From NCBI RefSeq assembly GCF_000224785.1, contig NZ_AGAV01000005.1, positions 372,001-436,000 of the forward strand: a DNA stretch of 64,000 bases, in the 5' to 3' direction. Source of the stretch: Lentibacillus jeotgali. GTDB taxonomy: Bacteria > Bacillota > Bacilli > Bacillales > Amphibacillaceae. Shown one piece after another: positions 35,899 through 44,219 of the stretch (positions are counted from its first letter, which is position 1; each line of letters starts with the position of its first letter). Position numbers and translations under genes: made by a program. The notes under the pieces are model-generated. The model was not told where the DNA came from. It made no database searches and saw only the letters and a list, made by a program, of their open reading frames with translations.

Positions 35899-36846
35899 TT
35901 GAAAAAAGGGATAGGACATTACAGTATCGGTGACCCATTTGATAGCTTTATTCTGATCAAATCCGCATCACGGGGAGTCGCCAGTAACGGCAAGCCGTTT
36001 TTAACATTAATACTGCGTGATGCAACAGGTGAAATCGAAGCAAAGCTGTGGGATATAACGAAAGAAGATGAAGAGGTGTTTGTACCTGAACAGATTGTCA
36101 AGCTCTCCGGTGAAGTCAATCAATTCAGGGGAAAGCCGCAATTAAAAATCTTTACCATCCGGCCATCACAGATGACAGACGGTGTCCAGGCTTCCGACTT
36201 TGTGGAGAAAGCTCCTGTTGAGAAAGATGTTTTAATGGAAAAATTGACAGAAGCCATTTTTGAGATGCAAAACCCGTCATTGCAGCGGATTGTAAGAGCT
36301 CTGATCAAAAAGTATCAGGAAGCGCTGCTCACGTATCCTGCAGCAACGAAAAATCATCATGAATATGTGTCAGGATTAGCACATCATATTGTAAGTATGC
36401 TTGCACTCGCGAAGGAGCTACATGTATTATATCCCGAAACGAATAAGGATTTATTGTACGCAGGTATTATACTGCACGATTTAGGCAAAGTGAAAGAACT
36501 GTCAGGTGTGGTAACTACTTCGTATACCCTTGAAGGGAGGCTTATCGGGCATATCCCAATGATGGTGGAGGAAATCGGAAATACTGCCAATGAACTGCAA
36601 ATTGAAGGGGAGGAAGTATTGATTCTACAGCATTTGATACTTTCTCACCATGGAAAGGCAGAATGGGGGAGTCCTAAGGTACCATTGATCAGGGAAGCGG
36701 AACTGCTGCATTTAATTGATCTGGTTGATGCCCGGATGAATACATTGAACCGTGCTCTAAATAAAGTTAAACCAGGCGAGTTCACTGAACGATTATTTGC
36801 GTTGGATAACCGCTCATTTTACAAACCGTTGTTTGAAGAAAATTAA
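35899..36846 (+). CDS. yhaM: 3'-5' exoribonuclease YhaM
   Basis: The 315-residue enzyme has an N-terminal OB fold (about residues 10-85) and a C-terminal HD hydrolase domain with His/Asp in [20 protein letters not shown] and LSHHGK. YhaM degrades RNA and single-stranded DNA with Mn(II). The TTG at 35899 is preferred: GGGGGAGG lies six bases upstream and it gives the length of B. subtilis YhaM (314). An ATG at 35881 would place the ribosome site inside the gene. Confidence 0.92.
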   Translation: MKKGIGHYSIGDPFDSFILIKSASRGVASNGKPFLTLILRDATGEIEAKLWDITKEDEEVFVPEQIVKLSGEVNQFRGKPQLKIFTIRPSQMTDGVQASDFVEKAPVEKDVLMEKLTEAIFEMQNPSLQRIVRALIKKYQEALLTYPAATKNHHEYVSGLAHHIVSMLALAKELHVLYPETNKDLLYAGIILHDLGKVKELSGVVTTSYTLEGRLIGHIPMMVEEIGNTANELQIEGEEVLILQHLILSHHGKAEWGSPKVPLIREAELLHLIDLVDARMNTLNRALNKVKPGEFTERLFALDNRSFYKPLFEEN

Positions 36847-36928
36847 AGAATCTACTCTTTGAAACGGTTATGTTTTACTCTCTTTTGTCATATACATGCA
36901 ATAGATTCATGGACAAGGGGGGCATAGC

Positions 36929-37123
36929 ATGATACTTGGAGTGCCTTGGTGGGTATTTATGATGATTCTTTTCATCTTTGTGAGCGGCTTCATGGCATTT
37001 CGAGCCATGAGGGCAGAGCAGAGGCTTGAGCAGCAATATATTGAACAGGAAGGCAGGATTTATATCGACCGGATTGAAGAAGAGCGCAGGCAGAAACAGG
37101 AACGAAGACAGCTGTCGCGGTAA
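36929..37123 (+). CDS. yhaL: YhaL-like sporulation protein
   Basis: A 64-residue protein with one N-terminal membrane helix (about residues 4-22) and a strongly charged, helical cytoplasmic tail rich in Glu, Arg and Gln. Position between yhaM and prsA and overall form match YhaL, a SigF-controlled or sporulation-linked protein in B. subtilis. AAGGGGGG precedes the ATG. It converges with prsA at a shared terminator. Confidence 0.75.
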   Translation: MILGVPWWVFMMILFIFVSGFMAFRAMRAEQRLEQQYIEQEGRIYIDRIEEERRQKQERRQLSR

Positions 37124-37157
37124 AGCGAAATCGGGCATGAATAAATCTTGCGCAATC

Positions 37158-37200
37158 AAAAAACTGCGGATTCACATTTTATGTGAGTCCGCAGTTTTTT
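37158..37200. terminator. Bidirectional terminator between yhaL and prsA
   Basis: ACTGCGGATTCACAT / ATGTGAGTCCGCAGT, a 15-bp stem with one G-T pair and a TTT loop, with A- and T-runs at both sides. Confidence 0.9.
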
Positions 37201-37205
37201 GTATA

Positions 37206-38216
37206 TCAGCCCTGGCCCTCTTCGGAATTATTGTTACTTTCACCGGAGTCTTGACCATCGCTGGAGCCTTCCCCATTACCAGAGTCTTGATTACTATTGG
37301 AGCCTTGATTATTACCGGAGTTCTGACTGCCTTGACCGGAGCCCTGTCCTGGTTGTTGTTGTTCGAATATGTTCTCAAGACCATCTGCTTTAACATTAAC
37401 ATCGGAATCCTGAATCAATTTATTAATTTTTTGCTGCAGTGATTGAACATCGATGTTCTGATTTATAATGTTCCGGCGAATCGTTTCCTTATTTTCCTCG
37501 AATGATCCGATATCTTCTTGTGTTTCACGCTTGTCCGTTACTTTAATAATATGGAAGCCATGCTGTGACTCAACCGGATCACTGACTGATCCTTTTTCCA
37601 TACTGTATGCCTTATCTTCAAATGCCGGCACCATATCACCGGCAGAGAAATAGCCCAGGTCCCCGCCGTTTTGGGCAGATTTTTTATCCTTGGAATTTTC
37701 CTTTGCCAGCTTAGCAAAGTCCCCGCCATTTTCCAGTTGGTTTTTAATGTCTTGAGCTTTTTCTTTCTCATCTACCAAAATGTGGCTCGCCTGAATCTCT
37801 GTTTGCATACGCTCATATCGCTGTTGCAAGTCTTCCTCTGTAATATCCATATCCTCGGCTGCTGCTTCCAACTGCAGCAGGCTGAGCCGGATCGTTTCGC
37901 GATAAGCTTCCTCGTCCGGGAATCCTTGCTGTTGCAGGAACATCTCAAATTGATCGCCTAATTGGTCCTTTGTTTTTTGTACTTCTTTATCGACTTGTTC
38001 CTCGGAAACATCATAGTTGTTGCTCAGCACTTTTTCGGTGACCAACTGACGAAGAACTGGTTTGCCGGATTGTGTTTTCATTTCCTGGTAAAATTCTTCT
38101 TTTGTAACATCTCCGGCACTTGTTTCAGCTACAACTTCCGAGTCACTGCCGGAATTGCAGGCGGTTAATGTTAAAATGCTGGCTGTAAGGCCTGCAGCAA
38201 TTATAGATTTCTTCAT
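37206..38216 (-). CDS. prsA: Foldase lipoprotein PrsA (parvulin-type PPIase)
   Basis: PrsA folds exported proteins outside the membrane. The 336-residue precursor has a lipoprotein signal with lipobox LTAC (Cys20), an N-terminal chaperone region, and a parvulin domain (about residues 134-225) with SHILV, GGDLGYF and HGFHIIKV motifs. The last 50 or so residues are a low-complexity tail of Gly, Gln, Ser, Asn and Glu. The tail is longer than I recall for B. subtilis PrsA and may be flexible within the cell wall. The neighbours fit the B. subtilis order (yhaL on one side, yhaJ on the other). Confidence 0.95.
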   Translation of the reverse strand: MKKSIIAAGLTASILTLTACNSGSDSEVVAETSAGDVTKEEFYQEMKTQSGKPVLRQLVTEKVLSNNYDVSEEQVDKEVQKTKDQLGDQFEMFLQQQGFPDEEAYRETIRLSLLQLEAAAEDMDITEEDLQQRYERMQTEIQASHILVDEKEKAQDIKNQLENGGDFAKLAKENSKDKKSAQNGGDLGYFSAGDMVPAFEDKAYSMEKGSVSDPVESQHGFHIIKVTDKRETQEDIGSFEENKETIRRNIINQNIDVQSLQQKINKLIQDSDVNVKADGLENIFEQQQPGQGSGQGSQNSGNNQGSNSNQDSGNGEGSSDGQDSGESNNNSEEGQG

Positions 38217-38305
38217 TTGTGCACACTCCTAGTTTAAATGTCAGTTTTCATTAACTATTTTATAAATATAACACATATTTATCCAAAAAAAATAGGTCAT
38301 CTTTC

Positions 38306-38491
38306 TTATACTGTTGCATTTAATACTTTCACATAGGAGGATATGAGTAACACCAGAATCATGATATTGATAACACGAAACATAGAAGATTGCTTTCTCT
38401 CTTTCATTTCCATCTTTGTGCAAAATTGTTGTGTGAGCGAATTGAATATAAAAAGCACAAAAATGGCATATATCGGAAAAATTAAATTCAT
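38306..38491 (-). CDS. Small hydrophobic protein
   Basis: A 61-residue frame with two hydrophobic stretches (about residues 1-17 and 40-54) separated by a Lys/Glu-rich turn (KMEMKERKQ). The minus-strand AAGGGGG lies eight bases before the ATG, which supports a real gene. It occupies the place of yhaK in B. subtilis order, between yhaJ and prsA, but I cannot show homology. Function unknown. Confidence 0.5.
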   Translation of the reverse strand: MNLIFPIYAIFVLFIFNSLTQQFCTKMEMKERKQSSMFRVINIMILVLLISSYVKVLNATV

Positions 38492-38586
38492 TGAAAAACC
38501 CCCTTAAAACAAGTGAAATTTCCCATACTTAATACTGTACCAAAAGATCTTTATCCTGAACAGAGTAAAATTAAATTTCCATAACA

Positions 38587-38618
38587 AAACGAAACCGGCT
38601 AAACAGCCGATTTCGTTT
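38587..38618 (-). terminator. Hairpin terminator after yhaJ
   Basis: On the minus strand AAACGAAATCGGCT pairs with AGCCGGTTTCGTTT around a four-base loop, followed by TGTTAT. Confidence 0.8.
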
Positions 38619-39156
38619 CATTCTTTACAAGAATTGTAATTTCGTTAGTTCTGTTTTCGATAAATGATTGTTTTGGAGCCTTTGCTATATAGGAAATATA
38701 CAGAAAGTCAGTATACGTCATGGCAATATGAACAGCCGTAAAGATCAGGAAGTACACATAGAATTCACTGAACAGATAGGCTGCTGTCATGCCGGGTAAT
38801 GTAATCAGTAAAGTTGGCGCTCCCGCAGCAAGTAATGAAGCTTTTTTTGTCAACTGTTTTTTTGTATAATAATTGATAATGGGAAAGAAAATGGTGTTTC
38901 GCTTATAAATCAATCTTGCCCGTTTATTCATCATGATTAATGGTAGAATATGCATGAATGTGTGTATGACCGGAAGACAGCATACCATGATAATTAATGG
39001 AAAAATTCCGGATTCATTCATGCTGATTGTTCCGTGTTTAATGGAAAATGGTACATATAAAAGGATAAAAGCCAGCAGGCCGATCAAAAATGACTGCAGA
39101 TACAACCTGTTTATTCCATACTCTTTATTGAAATTAATGATTTTCCAGCAACTCAT
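38599..39156 (-). CDS. yhaJ: DUF3267 membrane protein (YhaJ-like)
   Basis: The 185-residue protein has four to five hydrophobic helices. VIHTFMHILPLIMM (about residues 62-75) stands where DUF3267 proteins have a zinc-protease-like HExxH; here the sequence is HTFMH, so the Glu is missing and the protein may not be an active protease. The family assignment rests on this region, the overall form and position next to yhaI and prsA. The minus-strand ribosome site GGAGGGATC precedes the ATG. Confidence 0.7.
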   Translation of the reverse strand: MSCWKIINFNKEYGINRLYLQSFLIGLLAFILLYVPFSIKHGTISMNESGIFPLIIMVCCLPVIHTFMHILPLIMMNKRARLIYKRNTIFFPIINYYTKKQLTKKASLLAAGAPTLLITLPGMTAAYLFSEFYVYFLIFTAVHIAMTYTDFLYISYIAKAPKQSFIENRTNEITILVKNETKSAV

Positions 39157-39337
39157 TTTTGATCCCTCCTGTGATTTGGTTACCTTTAATCCGAATTTCC
39201 TTTAAGCATCATAGTACGTTCGATTATAAAAATCAATAGGTTTTTAACAAAAAACATTAGCTTTTTTAAAAAGGATTCGAGTGGTGACATATCGGGAATT
39301 GAGTCCATTTGATACACTGGTCCGGGGGGGCTTTCTG

Positions 39338-39679
39338 TTGGCGAATACTGAGCAGAATGAAACAATTAACTTTTATCTTCAATTGTTATCAAGAACAATT
39401 GATACGAATAACTATCCATTTACCAGGATGGTTATTGCAAATAATGTTACAAAGGGTGAATATGCAGTTCTTTTAGAATTACTGGAACGCCTACATCATC
39501 AGTACGTCACACAAAAAGAGGAAGGATTTTTGGATTTTTCCTCACTGCTAATACAGTTTGCGGGTATGCTTAATGAAAAATTGGAGCCGAATAAAACTAT
39601 TTATGCATTAAGAAAAGAAGGATATTATCCTTCTTTAATGGAAGAGTTTATCGGCATACTGGAGGATGGTGCTGTATAA
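39338..39679 (+). CDS. yhaI: YhaI, DUF1878 family protein
   Basis: The 113-residue soluble protein matches DUF1878: YPFTRMVIANNVTKGEY in the middle and FAGMLNEKLEPNKTIYALRKEG near the C-terminus. The TTG at 39338 is chosen because GGGGGG lies seven bases upstream and it gives the length recalled for B. subtilis YhaI (113); GTG codons at 39281 and 39284 would add 18-19 unsupported residues. Divergent from yhaJ. Function unknown. Confidence 0.8.
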   Translation: MANTEQNETINFYLQLLSRTIDTNNYPFTRMVIANNVTKGEYAVLLELLERLHHQYVTQKEEGFLDFSSLLIQFAGMLNEKLEPNKTIYALRKEGYYPSLMEEFIGILEDGAV

Positions 39680-39713
39680 GAAAAGAATGGGATAAAAGTA
39701 TCGAAGGCAAAGG

Positions 39714-39772
39714 AAAATCCGAACGGTGATTCAAATTTCTTTAGATAGATTTCGAATCAGTTCGGATTTTTC
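39714..39772 (+). terminator. Long hairpin terminator after yhaI
   Basis: AAAATCCGAAC-GTGATTC pairs with GAATCA-GTTCGGATTTT around a 20-nt loop, followed by TTCATTTTATT. Confidence 0.75.
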
Positions 39773-39802
39773 ATTTTATTGTAAAGTAGGTTTCACGTAA
39801 AC

Positions 39803-39923
39803 CAGCGAAGGAAAAATGCGGAGACTCCTGGGGGAGCATAGGCTTAGATGAGACTCCGGAGTGCTGAAGGCACGAGGAGGCTCATCAGCCGCCCCCGGAA
39901 AGCGCAGTATTTTTCCGAAGCGA
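39803..39923. repeat. GC-rich dispersed Bacillaceae-type repeat
   Basis: Core GGAGACTCCTGGGGGAGC...GAGACTCCGGAGTGCTGAAGGCACGAGGAGGCTC...CCCCCGGAAAGCG, flanked by GCGAAGGAAAAAT and ATTTTTCCGAAGCG, which are imperfect inverted repeats. The core resembles the inner blocks of the element at 25371-25760. No reading frame. Confidence 0.6.
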
Positions 39924-40024
39924 TAGTTATAACAGATACAAACATTGACTAGAATCCCCCGTAAATTGTTCGTCTTTAGTGTTGAGCATTTTAGTTTTGT
40001 CCAAGCCTCCTAAGCTTTATTGTC

Positions 40025-40498
40025 TTAGTTATGCTGAAGCTTTCGAAATGATGATTCAATTTGTTCATGGAAATCAATGATTTTATTTAAATTATCCACT
40101 ATCTCTCTGGACTGTTCAGTGTCATAATCTTCAAGATTCTGCTGTATGTCTCTAAGAGCATTTTTTTGATGGCTCGAAGCGTCAAGCCATTTGTTTACAT
40201 AATTGCTCATAAACCGCTTGAATAGCTGATTGTTTGCTTCATATAAATCTTTCCTTACGCCTTTTTTCCATACAAGTGTAACAAGTTTGGCATCTGACAG
40301 ACTGCGGATACTTGTGCTCATCGATGTTTTGCTTTTCCCCAGTGCTTCCCCCATCTCATCAAGCGTTTTTGGCTGATCCTGCAAATATAAATAAACGAAT
40401 AATCGTGCTTCCAATGGGCTTGCGCCAAACATTTCAATTGTTTTAGCAAACTCTAAAATAACATCATATGTAGCATGTTCTAAAGTTGATTTTCGCAT
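40025..40498 (-). CDS. GbsR-type regulator of the opuA operon
   Basis: The 157-residue protein is a shorter GbsR/MarR-family member with the recognition region KSKTSMSTSIRSLSDAKLV (about residues 54-72) and the hallmark GVRKDLYEA. It lies divergent from opuA and is therefore its likely regulator (OpcR/OpuAR-like role). The minus-strand AGGAGGG precedes the ATG. An 18-bp perfect palindrome at 40622-40639 overlaps its likely -35 region, which suggests autoregulation and control of opuA. The paralogue at 35284-35853 has no such setting. Confidence 0.85.
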   Translation of the reverse strand: MRKSTLEHATYDVILEFAKTIEMFGASPLEARLFVYLYLQDQPKTLDEMGEALGKSKTSMSTSIRSLSDAKLVTLVWKKGVRKDLYEANNQLFKRFMSNYVNKWLDASSHQKNALRDIQQNLEDYDTEQSREIVDNLNKIIDFHEQIESSFRKLQHN

Positions 40499-40621
40499 AA
40501 TACCCTCCTAAATGACCGGCTATATAAAGGTTACACCAAAACGATAAGGAATCAAAATATGGAATTGATTAGTAAATCAAAGAAAAAAGGAGTAAAAAAA
40601 AGAATAGTATAGCAAAACTTT

Positions 40622-40639
40622 GTACAGTTTAAACTGTAC
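40622..40639. promoter_or_regulatory. 18-bp perfect palindrome, candidate GbsR-type operator
   Basis: GTACAGTTTAAACTGTAC between the divergent regulator and opuA. It overlaps the -35 position of the minus-strand promoter whose -10 is TATACT at 40608-40613, and lies 34 bases upstream of the opuA -35. Confidence 0.5.
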
Positions 40640-40673
40640 GAAAAATATGTCCAAAATCACTAGTATTTAATGT

Positions 40674-40702
40674 TTGAAATTTAAGTATGGTAGTTATATA
40701 GT
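40674..40702 (+). promoter_or_regulatory. SigA promoter of opuA
   Basis: TTGAAA (40674-40679), 17-base spacer, TATAGT (40697-40702). Confidence 0.6.
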
Positions 40703-40989
40703 ATTAAGAGTGAACGATGCGGGGTTAGATAAATTTAAGGTAAAACCAAACTGAACTGTTTGGGTATTGTTTTATGAATTTAATCTGATGAAAAAGTTGC
40801 AGGACTTTTATCCTCGTTATTTGATATTGATAGACAAAGGAGGAAAAAGCAAACTTGGGCAGGCAGCTCCGGAGTGCCCTGTCATAGTTTCATATTAAAA
40901 ATGCTGACAAATTTTTCGAACGTTAGAATCAAATCATGGAGAGAATTTAGCAAGGAAACCAAATTACCGGAATTAAGTGAGGTGAGAAC

Positions 40990-42204
40990 ATGAGTAAAAT
41001 CAAGGTAGACCGATTAACAAAAATTTTCGGGAGGCGTCCGAAACAAGCTATTAAATACCTTGAAGAAAATAAATCAAAAGATGAAATACTGGAACTGACC
41101 GGAATGACAGTAGGTGTTAATCAGGCTTCATTCGATGTTGAAGATGGTGAAGTCTTTGTCATTATGGGACTTTCCGGCAGTGGTAAATCTACACTTGTAC
41201 GGATGCTCAATCGCCTGATCGAACCAACCTCAGGTTCTGTTTGGCTTGACGATGATAACATAACAGAAATGAATAAAGAACAGCTTCGTAATGTTCGCAG
41301 AAAAAAAATGAGCATGGTATTTCAAAACTTTGCATTGCTGCCGCATAAGTCAATCCTGAAAAATGCCGAGTACGGTCTGGAAATTCAAGGTATTGATAGT
41401 GAAGAAAGGGAGAAAAAAGCCAGTGAAGCTCTGGAATTAGTAGGTCTTGGCGGCTATTTGGAAAAACGGCCGAGTGAGCTTTCCGGGGGTATGCAGCAGC
41501 GTGTCGGATTGGCACGGGCACTTGCCAATGATCCGGAGATCCTTCTGATGGACGAGGCATTCAGTGCATTGGACCCACTAATCCGTAAAGATATGCAGGA
41601 CGAATTAATGGATTTGCAGCAGCGGGTGCACAAAACAATCATCTTTATTACACACGATTTGGATGAGGCCCTGAGAATCGGTGACAGAATTGCTCTGATG
41701 AAAGATGGAAGCATCGTTCAAATCGGCACAGCTGAAGAGATTTTAATGGATCCTGCCAACGATTATGTTGAACGCTTCGTTGAAGATGTTGACCTTGCAA
41801 AAGTTCTTACAGCTGCTCACGTCATGAAGCGGGCTGAAACTGTCGCAGTCGATCGGGGTCCTAAAGTTGCCCTGCAGTTAATGAAGAATGACGGGGTTTC
41901 AACTATATATGTGGTAGATAAAAAGCAAAAGCTGCTTGGGTATGTCACCGCAGATCAGGCTGCAACAGCTGCAAAAGAGGGTAAAGGCCTGGAAGAGATT
42001 CTTACATCTGATATTCCAACCGCTCATCCGGAGACACTGCTGTCGGATTTATTTGAGCCAATGTCCGATGACAAGGCACCACTTTCCGTTGTTGATGATT
42101 CGGGCAAGCTGGTCGGTATTGTTGTCAGAGGCGCCATTATCGGTGCACTTGCTGGTAATGATGAAGTGATGAATGGAAATGGGGGTGACGTAACAGATGG
42201 ATAA
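40990..42204 (+). CDS. opuAA: Glycine betaine ABC importer ATPase OpuAA
   Basis: The 404-residue ATPase has Walker A GLSGSGKST (about residues 59-67), signature LSGGMQQR, Walker B ILLMDEAFSALDP and the H-loop THDLDEA. Two CBS domains form the C-terminal 130 residues; in OpuA/ProV proteins they gate transport by ionic strength. The start region (VDRLTKIFG, then an insertion RRPKQAIKYLEENKSKDEIL) is typical of OpuAA. The gene overlaps opuAB by eight bases. It imports compatible solutes under hyperosmotic stress. Confidence 0.95.
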   Translation: MSKIKVDRLTKIFGRRPKQAIKYLEENKSKDEILELTGMTVGVNQASFDVEDGEVFVIMGLSGSGKSTLVRMLNRLIEPTSGSVWLDDDNITEMNKEQLRNVRRKKMSMVFQNFALLPHKSILKNAEYGLEIQGIDSEEREKKASEALELVGLGGYLEKRPSELSGGMQQRVGLARALANDPEILLMDEAFSALDPLIRKDMQDELMDLQQRVHKTIIFITHDLDEALRIGDRIALMKDGSIVQIGTAEEILMDPANDYVERFVEDVDLAKVLTAAHVMKRAETVAVDRGPKVALQLMKNDGVSTIYVVDKKQKLLGYVTADQAATAAKEGKGLEEILTSDIPTAHPETLLSDLFEPMSDDKAPLSVVDDSGKLVGIVVRGAIIGALAGNDEVMNGNGGDVTDG

Positions 42205-43036
42205 TTCAGGAACGCTTTTCCCTAAACTTCCATTAGCACAATGGATTGAGTCATTTGTTGATTTTTTGACAGCTTCTTTTTCGGTTGTTTTTGACACGGT
42301 TACAACTGTCTTGGAATTTATTACTGAGAATTTTGTACTGTTATTGGAATTTGTTCCGCCATTGTTACTGATTGTATTAGTTGCACTTATAGCGTGGTGG
42401 ATCGTGAACTGGAAACTCGGTCTGTTTGCGCTTATTGGTCTTGGACTTATCAACAACCTTGGCTATTGGCCGGAAACGCTTGAAACAGTAGCATTGGTAA
42501 TAGTCTCGGTTGTGATATCAATGCTAATCGGAATTCCTATTGGTATCTGGATGTCACAAAAAGATACTGTACAGGCTATTGTGACCCCCATACTGGACTT
42601 TATGCAGACGATGCCGGCTTTTGTTTACCTGATTCCGGCTGTTGTCTTTTTCAGTTTAGGTATGGTGCCAGGTGTTGTCGCAACCATTATTTTCTCGATG
42701 CCCCCGACTGTCAGGCTGACAAACCTGGGTATCCGCCAGGTGGACGAGGAGTTGATTGAGGCGTCCAGTGCATTTGGTTCATCGACAGGCCAAAGACTCA
42801 CAAAAGTTCAGATACCACTGGGTATGCCATCAATCATGGCAGGTGTCAACCAGACCATTATGCTTTCTTTGTCAATGGTTGTTATCGCCTCAATGGTTGG
42901 GGCACCTGGTCTTGGCACAGTCGTTTATAGGGCTGTTACGCAGGTTGCGATTGGACCAGGGTTTGAAGGTGGTCTGTCCCTTGTAATAATTGCGATGCTG
43001 CTTGACCGTATTACACAAGGGGCAAATAAAGATTAA
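42197..43036 (+). CDS. opuAB: Glycine betaine ABC importer permease OpuAB
   Basis: The 279-residue permease has about seven to eight helices and the EAA loop ELIEASSAFGSSTGQRLTKVQIPLG (split here as ELIEASSAFGS and QRLTKVQIPLG) that contacts the ATPase. MQTMPAFVYLIPAVVFF is a conserved permease segment. The N-terminal amphipathic region resembles OpuAB/ProW. The start overlaps opuAA by eight bases, and opuAC follows after 83 bases. Confidence 0.94.
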   Translation: MDNSGTLFPKLPLAQWIESFVDFLTASFSVVFDTVTTVLEFITENFVLLLEFVPPLLLIVLVALIAWWIVNWKLGLFALIGLGLINNLGYWPETLETVALVIVSVVISMLIGIPIGIWMSQKDTVQAIVTPILDFMQTMPAFVYLIPAVVFFSLGMVPGVVATIIFSMPPTVRLTNLGIRQVDEELIEASSAFGSSTGQRLTKVQIPLGMPSIMAGVNQTIMLSLSMVVIASMVGAPGLGTVVYRAVTQVAIGPGFEGGLSLVIIAMLLDRITQGANKD

Positions 43037-43119
43037 GCATGTTACCGGGTTATCTGCATCATTCATGGTGCGGAGACCCGAAACATATAAAAACATTATT
43101 TTAGGGAGGTCAATTTCTT

Positions 43120-44082
43120 ATGTTTAAGAAACTTAGATTATTAGGCTTAGCTGCGGCGCTTGTGCTTGTTATTGCACTGGCAGCATGTGGCGGCGGAGGC
43201 AGCGAAGAGGGAAGTAACAGCGACTCCGGAAACAGCGGCAGCAGTGACGGCGGCGACAGCAGTGGAGGCGTCGAACTGGGTGAATCAGAACTGACTGTCC
43301 CTTACGTCTCCTGGGCAGGCGCTATTGCCCGTACGCCTTTGGTTAAGCAAGTTCTTGAAGAAGTAGGGTACTCTGTGGAAACAAAGCAGGTTGATGCTGG
43401 TTCGATGTGGACAAGTGTTGCCAATGATGACGCATCCTTTATGACAGCTTCATGGCTGCCAGCAACACACCAGTCCTATCAGGAGCAATATGGCGACGAT
43501 GTGGAAGACCTTGGGAACTTTGTGGATAAAGCACCACTTGCAATGACAGTACCATCGTATATGGATGTTAACTCCATTGAAGACCTGAAGGGTAATGAGG
43601 AACTGGGTGAAAAACTGGATTGGACAATCACCGGTATCGACCCTGGTGCTGGCGTCATGCAGAATACGCAAAAAGCAATTGAGGAATATGGTCTGGAAAA
43701 TTGGAATCTGCAATCAAGTTCTGAAGGTGCCATGCTGTCAGAATTGCAGTCAGCCATTGAAAATGAAGAGCCCATTATTATTCCGGGCTGGAAACCACAT
43801 TGGATGTTCGCAGAAATGGATCTGAAAATGCTTGAAGATCCTAAAGAAGTTTACGGCGGTGAAGGTGACCGTATTGGAGCCGTAGCACACACAAGTTTCA
43901 AAGAGGACTCGCCTGCAGCATATGAAGTTATGCAGCGTCTGTTAGAAGATTATGATACGGAAATGGAGAACAAGCTGTTGGTTGAAATCAATAACGGTAC
44001 AGAACCGGCAGATGCAGCAAGTCAATTCCTTGAAAATAATCCTGATCTTCTTGAAAAATGGACAAAAGGCATTGGTGAATAA
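43120..44082 (+). CDS. opuAC: Glycine betaine-binding lipoprotein OpuAC
   Basis: The 320-residue precursor has a lipoprotein signal (lipobox ALAAC, Cys23), then a Gly/Ser/Asp/Asn linker (about residues 24-50), and the OpuAC/ProX-type binding domain. Trp residues that can form the aromatic cage for the trimethylammonium group are present, for example in VSWAGAI, ASWLPATHQ and IPGWKPHWMF. The acidic linker is common in halophilic relatives. It delivers betaine to OpuAA/OpuAB. AGGGAGG precedes the ATG, and a strong terminator follows. Confidence 0.95.
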   Translation: MFKKLRLLGLAAALVLVIALAACGGGGSEEGSNSDSGNSGSSDGGDSSGGVELGESELTVPYVSWAGAIARTPLVKQVLEEVGYSVETKQVDAGSMWTSVANDDASFMTASWLPATHQSYQEQYGDDVEDLGNFVDKAPLAMTVPSYMDVNSIEDLKGNEELGEKLDWTITGIDPGAGVMQNTQKAIEEYGLENWNLQSSSEGAMLSELQSAIENEEPIIIPGWKPHWMFAEMDLKMLEDPKEVYGGEGDRIGAVAHTSFKEDSPAAYEVMQRLLEDYDTEMENKLLVEINNGTEPADAASQFLENNPDLLEKWTKGIGE

Positions 44083-44100
44083 GCCGCACCAATCACTTAA

Positions 44101-44136
44101 AATAAAGCTGCCCCAGTATACGGGGCAGCTTTATTA
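44101..44136 (+). terminator. Hairpin terminator after opuAC
   Basis: AATAAAGCTGCCCC / GGGGCAGCTTTATT perfect 14-bp stem. A second hairpin with a T6 run (44165-44207) follows 30 bases later. Confidence 0.9.
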
Positions 44137-44164
44137 TGTTCAAATTGTATGATGATATTAAAAC

Positions 44165-44208
44165 TCCCCCGACTGTTGCAGCGGAAAAAGCAGCAGGGGG
44201 GATTTTTT
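44165..44208 (+). terminator. Second hairpin with T-run downstream of opuAC
   Basis: CCCCCGACTGTTGC pairs imperfectly with GCAGCAGGGGGG, followed by ATTTTTT. It acts as a back-up terminator or ends the minus-strand yhaH transcript less well. Confidence 0.6.
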
Positions 44209-44219
44209 CCACATGTAAG

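Larger units (their letters stand above)
39680..40024 (+). other. Intergenic region between yhaI and the GbsR-type gene
   Basis: 345 bases between convergent genes. It holds the yhaI terminator (39714-39772) and a GC-rich dispersed element (39803-39923). B. subtilis has scoC (hpr) after yhaI; no remnant of it could be read here. Confidence 0.55.
40499..40989 (+). other. gbsR-like/opuA divergent control region
   Basis: 491 bases, AT-rich. It holds a minus-strand TATACT (40608-40613) for the regulator, the palindrome at 40622-40639, a SigA-type promoter toward opuA (40674-40702) and then about 280 bases of leader. The leader contains a GGGCA/TGCCC hairpin around CTCCGGAG near 40855-40885 and a GGGTAT at 40762-40767 that could be a SigB -10 but lacks a good -35. 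No known riboswitch was recognised. Confidence 0.5.

Noticed and set aside
37026-37442. 138-codon plus-strand frame across the yhaL end and the prsA tail
   Set aside because: It overlaps yhaL in another frame, crosses a terminator and runs antisense through the prsA low-complexity region.
40840-40890. GEMM, preQ1 or ydaO riboswitch in the opuA leader
   Set aside because: AAAGCAAACTTGGGC was compared with what I know of these motifs; the key conserved blocks are not present.
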